Source of the DNA: Draconibacterium sp.
GTDB taxonomy: Bacteria; Bacteroidota; Bacteroidia; Bacteroidales; Prolixibacteraceae
Assembly: GCA_030595485.1 (NCBI GenBank)
Contig: JAUVDE010000218.1
Coordinates: 1-6,085 of the forward strand
DNA length: 6,085 bases
Direction: 5' to 3'
The translations under genes were made by a program, and so were the position numbers. The notes beneath the pieces are model-generated. The model was given only the letters and a program-made list of their open reading frames with translations, was not told where the DNA came from and searched no databases. Positions 1-6,085 of the stretch are shown here, one piece after another (position 1 is the first letter of the stretch; every line of letters begins with the position of its first letter).

Positions 1-2388
1 GAAAAATCGGTTTATGTTGATTGTAAAAACGATTTGCTATCGTACAAATTAAAAGATTTTAAAGACTTGGCAGATCACCATAAATCGAGTTTTATTTTAA
101 ATGGTTTGTATAAATTGGTAGTTGATTTTGATGAGTTGGATGAAGCAAATTTTCCGAAAGCTGCCGATAAAAAGGATGAAATTGAGCGAATTAAAAAGGA
201 GATAGTAGAGCTGTACCATAAAAACCGGAATTTGTGTGAAGATTTAATTCAGGTTTCGGAAGTAAAAACACATGCGATTGAAGTTTGTGCAAGCATTGAA
301 GTGGAACCCGAGAGCAACGAAGAGTTGGTTCATGCAAAAGTACTACGTGCAATTGATAAATATTTTTCACCCGATTTGTGGTTTTATTCGCTGCAACAAA
401 TGTTCGATAAGGGTTATACTTCCGAACAGGTTTTTGAAGGACCAACATTAAAAAATGGTTTTCTCGATCCGCTTGAATTAAAAAAGGCAAAGCTTCGCAC
501 CGAAGTTCGTTTGTCGGATTTAATGCGGCTCATTATGAAAATTGATGGTGTGAAAGTCATTAAAGAAATGGCAATAAACAATTGTTTAGATCCGGATAAT
601 GAAAATGATACCTGGTTGATTTGTATTAAAGATGGCAAAAAACCAAAGTTGTGCGATACCAGTGTATTTAGTTATTATAAAGGCGTTTTGCCGGTTAATG
701 TTAACAATAAAAGGGTTAAAGAATATGGCGCACAATTAGAAGTCAACGAAAAGGAAGAACAAGAGTTGGCAAAAGTTGGAATGTCGATAAATGTACCCAA
801 AGGTGATTATCTTTCAACAGGCGACACCACCACTATTCAGAATGATTTTCCTGAAACATACGGAATTGGTGAAGTAGGCTTACCATTGCGAGCATCGGCT
901 AAACGTAAAGCGCAAGCAAAACAACTAAAGGCTTATTTACTGTTCTTCGACCAAATATTTGCTACTTACTTTGCCCATCTCGATAAGGTAAAAGACCTTT
1001 TGTCGGTAGATAATAAATTGTCGGCAACCTACTTTACACAAGCCGTCAGCGATATTAAAGATTTTGGCGAGCTGGTAAATAGTTATCCAACAGACGATGA
1101 AGAATTAACGCATAAATTGCTGCACGATTTAGATAATAATATTGCGCGTAAAAATGAATTGCTCGACCATTTATTAGCTCGTTTTGCCGAACGAATAAGC
1201 GAGTATTCATTTCTAATGAAAGAATTATATGGCGAATATGCCGATAAATCGGTGGTGAAATCAAAAGAAGTTTTTCTGTCGGAATATGGCGAAATAGTTG
1301 ACAGTGAGGGAACGGTTACAAATAAAGGAATTAGTAATTGGCGCGGTAGTGCGTTTAACTATTTCAATCAAGAACTCGCGGAACTTTGGAATTGTGAAAA
1401 TGTGGCCGGTGCTCAAAAGCGGATAGCTCGTTTATGTGGGGTAAAAGATTTTTCTCGTCGCAATTTATCCGAGTCGTATGTTGAAATATACGATCTATTT
1501 GATTCGGACAATAAAAAAGTTTACCGTTGGCACATAAAAGATTCAAACGGTGTTTATTTTTTATCGGCAACCGAAGATTATGTTGCACCTAGGTTTGCCG
1601 AAGACGAAATGTACGAGGCCATTGTAAAAATTATTGAAACCTCGTCCGAAACCATAGATGAAGGTTTTAATCAGGATGTAAAAGACGAAACCGAAATTGG
1701 TAATTTCGAAATACAACGCTCTACTGCGGGGAAGTATTCATTCGATATAATTAATACCAATGCCAAGCCAAAAAGTACCGACCGAATAATAGCCCGCCAG
1801 TTTTTGTATTACGATACATTGGAAGAACTGAAGGCTGCCATTCTCGAGATTATCCGATTTTTTACTGAAGATTTTGTGGAGGAGGGAATGTTTATAGTTG
1901 AGCATATTTTACTGCGCCCCGATGTAACCAGCACTGGTGGTTTGCAAGAGCAGTTTATGCCGGTTTGCACCGATAATTGCGAAAGTTGCGAACCCATCGA
2001 TCCATATTCGTACAGGGTAACCGTTGTTTTGCCCGGTTGGACTTATCGTTTTAGCAATATGGACTTTCGAAACTTTATGGAAGATTTAATTCGTAAAGAA
2101 CTTCCTGCCCATGTTTTAGCTCGAATTTGTTGGATAGGCGACCGCAAAAACAATGTCCCAAAAGATGAAAACGATATGCTTCGTTTCGAAAAAGCATGGA
2201 AAGCTTTTCTGCTTGCAAAAACAAACTCGGTGCAAGCGCAAGATGAAGTGAAACTGAAAGATTTAATAAAAGCCCTTACCGAATTGAATACCATTTATCC
2301 GAGCGGAAGGCTTATTGATTGCGACGATGAGGAAGATTCGCTGGAAGAACGAATTATTTTAGGTCGTACAAATATTGGAAACCTTTAA
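1..2388 (+). CDS. Baseplate-like protein of a putative phage-tail-like/contractile injection locus, 5' partial
   Basis: The frame is open from base 1 to TAA at 2386-2388, giving 795 residues with the N-terminus missing. A TTG at 34 is a formal start, but coding continues upstream of it and no in-frame ATG occurs before about residue 134, so the true start lies outside the window. Numbering from base 1, residues 91-187 (IEVCASIEVEP, then HAKVLRAIDKYFSP, then a helix ending in IDGVKVIKEM) follow the layout of phage baseplate J/gp6 C-terminal regions. Residues 283-330 carry FPETYGIGEVGLP and KAQAKQLKAYLLFFDQ, followed by a helical block to about 415. Two weakly similar alpha/beta modules lie at 494-547 and 568-625. 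The C-terminal part has VEHILLRP (633-640), a Cys cluster (C656, C660, C663), DPYSYRVTVVLPGW (667-680), PAHVLARICWI (702-712) and an acidic tail. I remember similar motifs in uncharacterised proteins of tail-like loci, but could not search. No signal peptide can be assessed. Coding status is near certain; the baseplate role is inferred. Confidence 0.5.
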   Translation, partial: EKSVYVDCKNDLLSYKLKDFKDLADHHKSSFILNGLYKLVVDFDELDEANFPKAADKKDEIERIKKEIVELYHKNRNLCEDLIQVSEVKTHAIEVCASIEVEPESNEELVHAKVLRAIDKYFSPDLWFYSLQQMFDKGYTSEQVFEGPTLKNGFLDPLELKKAKLRTEVRLSDLMRLIMKIDGVKVIKEMAINNCLDPDNENDTWLICIKDGKKPKLCDTSVFSYYKGVLPVNVNNKRVKEYGAQLEVNEKEEQELAKVGMSINVPKGDYLSTGDTTTIQNDFPETYGIGEVGLPLRASAKRKAQAKQLKAYLLFFDQIFATYFAHLDKVKDLLSVDNKLSATYFTQAVSDIKDFGELVNSYPTDDEELTHKLLHDLDNNIARKNELLDHLLARFAERISEYSFLMKELYGEYADKSVVKSKEVFLSEYGEIVDSEGTVTNKGISNWRGSAFNYFNQELAELWNCENVAGAQKRIARLCGVKDFSRRNLSESYVEIYDLFDSDNKKVYRWHIKDSNGVYFLSATEDYVAPRFAEDEMYEAIVKIIETSSETIDEGFNQDVKDETEIGNFEIQRSTAGKYSFDIINTNAKPKSTDRIIARQFLYYDTLEELKAAILEIIRFFTEDFVEEGMFIVEHILLRPDVTSTGGLQEQFMPVCTDNCESCEPIDPYSYRVTVVLPGWTYRFSNMDFRNFMEDLIRKELPAHVLARICWIGDRKNNVPKDENDMLRFEKAWKAFLLAKTNSVQAQDEVKLKDLIKALTELNTIYPSGRLIDCDDEEDSLEERIILGRTNIGNL
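1480..1875 (+). repeat. Possible tandem alpha/beta module in gene 1
   Basis: Residues 494-547 and 568-625 of gene 1 share a weak pattern. Each has a strand (VYRWHI; KYSFDI), a polar turn, a second strand ending near a Tyr, and then an acidic amphipathic helix (EMYEAIVKIIE; ELKAAILEIIR). The strand-turn-strand-helix layout resembles small YegP/DUF1508-type folds, which often occur in tandem. Sequence identity is low, so this is a structural guess from pattern rather than a family assignment. Confidence 0.35.
1966..1989 (+). other. Cys cluster in gene 1 (C656, C660, C663)
   Basis: The segment CTDNCESC gives a C-x3-C-x2-C spacing immediately before the DPYSYRVTVVLPGW block. It sits between two conserved-looking blocks, so it may act as a metal-binding or disulfide-linked hinge. 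There is no fourth ligand in the cluster itself; C710 in ARICWI or C774 near the C-terminus could contribute. The cysteines are directly visible; metal binding is inference. Confidence 0.4.
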
Positions 2389-2402
2389 CTACTAAAGTGA
2401 TG
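2386..2402 (+). promoter_or_regulatory. Operon junction: stop of gene 1 to start of gene 2
   Basis: The TAA at 2386-2388 is followed by 11 bases (ctactaaagtg) and then ATG at 2400. There is no GGAGG-like Shine-Dalgarno sequence, as is usual in Bacteroidota, and no room for a promoter or terminator hairpin. The two genes are therefore very likely cotranscribed. An in-frame GTG at 2397 directly before the ATG is a possible but less likely start; it would add one residue. Confidence 0.75.
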
Positions 2403-5400
2403 GCATCTAAATTAACAGAAATTACAAGCAAGTACCACACCTTTGAGGATAACCAGGTATTAACAGAAAAACAGCTAAACGAATTTATTTCCTATTTTGA
2501 TGATCAGGATCGGCTGTCGCGTGTTTTCTTAAATGGTATCGGGCTGGTATGTGGTTTTAATATTTCGCGTAGAAGTAACAAAATATACATAACTCCGGGA
2601 GTTGGAGTAAGCAGCGATGGTGACTTATTGCAGCTAAAACACGATGTCGATAAATCGGAGTTGAAACGCTTGGCACAAAATGCCATTGGATATTCGCATT
2701 TTAAGATTTTCGAAGATTTATCAGCAAGTTACGATCCATTTAAAAAAGTGGTAATTAATGGCCCCGATGAACTGCTTACGATGTACGAACTATTGCCAGA
2801 GCCAGCCGAAAATGCCAAACCCATAAGCAAATTGACGGGGTTAAATGACATGGCGGTTTTACTTTATTTAGAATCGTTTGGTAAAGAAGGTGACTTGTGT
2901 ACTGCCATTGATTGCGACAACCAAGGGGTGGAGCAAGTTAACCGTTTGCGTGTGTTGGTTATGTCAAAAGCCGATGCTGAATTTATTGCCAGTGGTGATT
3001 CCGTTTATGCCGATTTTGATGTTTTAGATGCTTATATTAATCTTCCCGAAGTAGCCGTAAAACGAGTGGTGTTGAATGAAATTAGCACTTCTAAATACGA
3101 AGAACTAAAACGTGCGTATTACAACGCCATTAATCATGAAAAAACGCTTGAGAATTTAGAAAAAGGAATTGCACAAATTGTTGCCAATTTTGGAGACGTT
3201 TTTCAACTGGGAATAAGCAACTCAGTATTGAGCACAAATTTGTCAAAATTGAAATTCTTACTGCGTTTTGGCGCTTACCGTACTCCGTTTAATATTCAGT
3301 ATCGTTACGATTTTTTAAAAGATGTAGTAGATACCTACAATGAAATTAAGGTTCATTTGTTATGCTTAAAGGAAATGTGTTCGCCCGATATTAATGCATT
3401 TCCAAAACATATAATGTTAGGTTTATTATCAGAAATAAATACTGAGCCTAAACAATTACGACATAGTTTTTATAAGTCGCCGGCCATAAATAATGGCTGC
3501 GATAAAATTCAACAAACAAAAAGTCTGGTATTGCGTTTATTCGAGCTAATTAATCGCTTCGAAACAAAGGCAGGTAATATAAAAATAACACCTTCGAATA
3601 AATTGCCCGAATTGAGTAAACGTAGTATTCCATTTTATTATAAGATTACTACAAACTTCCTAAAGTCGTGGGACTACTTTAAAAGCAGCAGGTTCGAACA
3701 AACATTAAACCTAAGTTACAATAGAAGTAGTTTAGCTCCTCTTCCTCATATTCAGCAAGCACTAGAATATAATACAGATGGCTTCGATTTTTACAGAATA
3801 GAAGGTCACCAAGGAAAAGATTACCGCGATGTGTTGGAGGAACTTGATGAGCAAAAAAGACGCTATGGTTTAGCGTTCGATGTAAAAGCTTTATCGGTGA
3901 ATGTTAACAGCGAAAACCTAGATGTTGACGATTACAATTGCGAGTTTGAAGACTTAAAAGTGATGCTAAAAGCCTGGACAGCAGAACAAGATTGTATTTT
4001 AGCTCAAGTTTCAAATTTCTTTTCGGGTTTTAGTACAAAAGTGCCTGGAGCAAATGTAAAAGAAGCTGAGTTGGATATTAAGAAAAACGTTTCGGCTAAT
4101 TTTGAATCAATAGTCAAATTCCCAACAGCTTCTGCTTTTGGAAAAGTTAAAACAGCAACTCTTCCTAAAGCGAATGCCAGATTTTTATATCAGCCACCAA
4201 GCGAAAAAGCAATGCTTAATGTTGTTACCGAGAATTTAATTACGGTTGACGATACAATTGGTGCCGAAATGAAAAAAGCTTTCGATGAAAATAAAGGAGG
4301 CTCGGCAAGTGACATAATTTTAAGTGCAAATGCTAAATTAAAAGATAAAGTAGATACCGACGAGTGGAATGCTGACCCCGATACGAAGGAGTTTGTAATA
4401 ACAAAATCGGTTGAGTTAATGGCGCACACATATGTGTTAACTACGCACATGCCAACTGCAGTTTCGGTAGTGGATACCACCACTGTGGGCGAATATAAAT
4501 TCTCGCTTTCGCAACTTTGTGCGCTGGTTCAAAAGTTAAAAGCAGGCTACCAGTCAACACAACTTTCGGTTCAGTTACGAGCTTTTATGGGCTTATTAAT
4601 TAACCAGCTTTCAACGGTATGTTGTTCGGGAAAAAAGCTCGAAATTTTGTTGGAAGAAGTGAATAAGCGTAAAGAGCAAATTCTCTTGCGTTTGCAGCTT
4701 TCACAATTTGTAGAAAAACATCCGGGATTAGAACATAAAGCAGGTGTTGAGCCGGGTGGAACATTTGTATTGGTTTATAAAAATAAAGAAGTGGTTTCTG
4801 ATAAAAAAAGTATTATCGAGAAACTGGCTTCTGTCAAAATGGTTTCGGCTAATACTTTATCTGCCACCAAACTAAATCTTTCCGATAATATTTTGAATAT
4901 AGATAAACTAACAAGCCTTGAAAAAACAGAGGTGCTTAAATCGGCAACCAGCTTGTTTAAATACGACAGGTTTATTGGAACTTTAAACCGGATAGAAACA
5001 CTCGAGCGTTTTATTCCGGTTTCAACGGTGCCCGATAATACAGTAGTTGCCGACTTTGCACTACCTTATATGTGTTGTTCCGATTGTGCTCCGGTAAACT
5101 TTATAATTGCAAAACCACCGGCAACATTGCGTCTTGAAAAAGACAAATATTGTTTGTTAAGCGATACCGATCCAATTCCGTTTGTAGTTACTCCTACCGA
5201 TGGAGTTGTTGAAGCAAATCCGGCCACTGCAGGAATAATTATAGAAGATAAAAGGGTAGTATTTGAACCTGCAAATTTCCCAGAGGAGATGTTCGGTAAA
5301 CCAATTCGTTTTACAGTAAATAGTCAGGTAACCGATGCCGAACTTACCGTTTACCAAGGAATTGAAACCGATTTTGAGGTGCCTAAAGAACCGACCAGCG

Positions 5401-6085
5401 AGGTGCGGCATACTTTTGTGCCTAGTGGGGAATTACCCGGAGCTAAATATTTATGGGACTTTGGAGATGGAGAAACATCGGAAGAAAGAAGCCCAACGCA
5501 TAGTTATAAATTACCTGTTGATGATAACAAGGTAACTGTTACATTGCATGTTACTGCCTCAAATGGAGTTTGCAAAACCACAGTTAGCCACGATATTGTT
5601 TTTAATGAAATTGAAGCAAGCATTTCTCTAAAACCTGAGAACTTCTGTAACAATGACAAGAATTTATATCCGTTTATTATTACGCCGCCAAACAGCAAAG
5701 TAGAAATTAAAGGAGACGGAGTTAAAAAGGATGCAAGCGGTGAATTTGTATTTATTCCGGCGGCTGCAAAATCAGGTCCGCTTGAGTTTGTAATAAATGG
5801 TGAACCATCGGGATACTCGATTACTGTACACGCTGCACCGCGCGCTTCGTTTGTTCCCAAACAAGAAGGAAACCAGTTAATTATTACGAATACATCGAGC
5901 AATGCAAGCAAGTTTAAATGGACAATAAACAGAAGTGTTCACGAAACCGATTCGCTTCAGCCTATCGTAATTGACTTGACTCCCAATAGTCCTTCCGATT
6001 GGAAAATAGTACTGGTGACCACTGGTGCCGATGTTTGTCCTTCCAGTTCTACATCGCAAACATTCTCAACTAAATTTATTGAAAA
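2400..6085 (+). CDS. Giant leaderless protein with C-terminal Ig-like/PKD modules, 3' partial
   Basis: From ATG at 2400 the frame is open to the window edge (1228 full codons, no stop), so the C-terminus is missing. ATG was chosen over the in-frame GTG just before it. The N-terminus (MASKLTEITSKYHTFEDNQV) has no hydrophobic stretch, so no Sec or lipoprotein signal is visible. Residues 15-80 form a compact module with LTEKQLNEF, LNGIGLVCGF and ITPGVGVSSDG. Next come LYLESF with C167/C172, a long mostly helical body, FYRIEGHQGK (464-473), PGGTFVLVY (785-793) and VVADFALPYMCCSDCAPV (882-899). After that come an Ig-like module (about 909-992), a PKD domain (about 993-1069, YLWDFGDGE at 1017-1025), a second Ig-like module (about 1073-1148) and a degenerate PKD-like module (from about 1149, W1174). 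I recall the RIEGH and CCSDC motifs from uncharacterised Bacteroidota proteins, but this is unverified. A fibre, adhesin or tail accessory role is inferred from the PKD domains and from gene 1. No enzymatic motif was seen. Confidence 0.8.
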   Translation, partial: MASKLTEITSKYHTFEDNQVLTEKQLNEFISYFDDQDRLSRVFLNGIGLVCGFNISRRSNKIYITPGVGVSSDGDLLQLKHDVDKSELKRLAQNAIGYSHFKIFEDLSASYDPFKKVVINGPDELLTMYELLPEPAENAKPISKLTGLNDMAVLLYLESFGKEGDLCTAIDCDNQGVEQVNRLRVLVMSKADAEFIASGDSVYADFDVLDAYINLPEVAVKRVVLNEISTSKYEELKRAYYNAINHEKTLENLEKGIAQIVANFGDVFQLGISNSVLSTNLSKLKFLLRFGAYRTPFNIQYRYDFLKDVVDTYNEIKVHLLCLKEMCSPDINAFPKHIMLGLLSEINTEPKQLRHSFYKSPAINNGCDKIQQTKSLVLRLFELINRFETKAGNIKITPSNKLPELSKRSIPFYYKITTNFLKSWDYFKSSRFEQTLNLSYNRSSLAPLPHIQQALEYNTDGFDFYRIEGHQGKDYRDVLEELDEQKRRYGLAFDVKALSVNVNSENLDVDDYNCEFEDLKVMLKAWTAEQDCILAQVSNFFSGFSTKVPGANVKEAELDIKKNVSANFESIVKFPTASAFGKVKTATLPKANARFLYQPPSEKAMLNVVTENLITVDDTIGAEMKKAFDENKGGSASDIILSANAKLKDKVDTDEWNADPDTKEFVITKSVELMAHTYVLTTHMPTAVSVVDTTTVGEYKFSLSQLCALVQKLKAGYQSTQLSVQLRAFMGLLINQLSTVCCSGKKLEILLEEVNKRKEQILLRLQLSQFVEKHPGLEHKAGVEPGGTFVLVYKNKEVVSDKKSIIEKLASVKMVSANTLSATKLNLSDNILNIDKLTSLEKTEVLKSATSLFKYDRFIGTLNRIETLERFIPVSTVPDNTVVADFALPYMCCSDCAPVNFIIAKPPATLRLEKDKYCLLSDTDPIPFVVTPTDGVVEANPATAGIIIEDKRVVFEPANFPEEMFGKPIRFTVNSQVTDAELTVYQGIETDFEVPKEPTSEVRHTFVPSGELPGAKYLWDFGDGETSEERSPTHSYKLPVDDNKVTVTLHVTASNGVCKTTVSHDIVFNEIEASISLKPENFCNNDKNLYPFIITPPNSKVEIKGDGVKKDASGEFVFIPAAAKSGPLEFVINGEPSGYSITVHAAPRASFVPKQEGNQLIITNTSSNASKFKWTINRSVHETDSLQPIVIDLTPNSPSDWKIVLVTTGADVCPSSSTSQTFSTKFIE
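5073..5087 (+). other. CCSDC cluster in gene 2 (C892, C893, C896)
   Basis: The motif CCSDC follows VVADFALPYM and directly precedes the first Ig-like module, so it lies at the boundary between the helical body and the beta-rich C-terminal part. A second Cys pair, C741-C742 in VCCSG, lies in the helical region. The role is unknown: metal binding, disulfide linkage or lipidation are all possible and none can be decided from the sequence. Confidence 0.4.
5124..6085 (+). repeat. Two-fold Ig-like + PKD-like protein repeat in gene 2
   Basis: The C-terminal part of gene 2 contains one composite unit twice, at protein level only. Unit 1 covers residues 909-1069 and unit 2 starts at about 1073. The Ig-like halves align around KYC...PFVVTP (C918) and NFC...PFIITP (C1083), then VVFEPA against FVFIPA, and IRFTVN against LEFVIN. 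The halves after them begin TDF (F992) and ASF (F1151) and lead to YLWDFGDG (W1019) and KFKWTINR (W1174). The offset between equivalent residues is about 155-165 residues. The second PKD-like half lacks the DFGDG signature and is cut by the window edge, so further units may follow. Confidence 0.65.

Noticed and set aside
34..36. TTG as start codon of gene 1
   Set aside because: The frame stays open to base 1 with ordinary coding sequence (EKSVYVDCKND) before it, so the gene begins upstream of the window.
191..490. Minus-strand ORF of 99 codons
   Set aside because: It is antisense to the baseplate-like segment of gene 1 and has no family resemblance.
2386..2400. Possible terminator or promoter between the two genes
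   Set aside because: The 11-base gap is too short for either, and no inverted repeat or TTTG/TAnnTTTG promoter pair is seen in it.
4190..4483. Minus-strand ORF of 97 codons with a Ser/Thr/Val-rich product
   Set aside because: It is antisense to gene 2, and its composition mirrors the codons of the plus-strand gene.
5335..5535. Plus-strand ORF of 66 codons in another frame
   Set aside because: It overlaps the PKD-coding region of gene 2, whose motifs (WDFGDG) prove the other frame.
5504..5911. Minus-strand ORF of 135 codons
   Set aside because: It lies wholly antisense to the Ig/PKD-coding part of gene 2, shows no recognisable domain, and is explained as a shadow of the real frame.
6011..6027. 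Short direct repeat actggtg at 10-base spacing
   Set aside because: Only 7 bases repeat, inside coding sequence for VTTGAD; chance is sufficient.

Overview
The window looks like part of an operon from a Bacteroidota genome. The evidence is an AT-rich, strongly Lys/Glu/Asn/Ile-biased coding style, no Shine-Dalgarno sequence at the one visible gene junction, and Ig-like/PKD modules of the type common in Bacteroidota. A more exact placement cannot be made from the sequence.

Layout: two large plus-strand genes fill almost the whole window, and both are cut by its edges. Gene 1 occupies bases 1-2388. It has no start codon in the window: its frame is open to base 1, and the first in-frame ATG lies deep inside the protein. 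Eleven bases separate its TAA stop from the ATG of gene 2 at 2400. Gene 2 runs without a stop to base 6085 (1228 complete codons). Because it has no stop in the window, an ORF caller that requires one would miss it, leaving a false 3.7 kb gap. There is no gene-free stretch over 300 bases. I saw no RNA gene, insertion sequence, CRISPR array, terminator or clear promoter.

How they may work together: gene 1 has a segment with the layout of the phage baseplate J/gp6 fold, a central helical block, two weakly similar alpha/beta modules, a Cys cluster, and a conserved-looking end containing VEHILLRP and PAHVLARICWI. I associate these motifs with phage-tail-like or contractile-injection-type loci in Bacteroidota and other phyla. 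Gene 2 begins with a short conserved-looking module, continues through a long mostly helical body, and ends in alternating Ig-like and PKD-like modules. It has no signal peptide. The simplest reading is that gene 1 is a baseplate or tail-tip component and gene 2 a very large accessory or fibre-like subunit assembled with it in the cytoplasm. This is inference: no sheath, tube, spike or ATPase gene lies in the window to confirm it. The most interesting candidate is the pairing itself, a baseplate-like protein translationally adjacent to a leaderless giant PKD protein, with Cys clusters in both.
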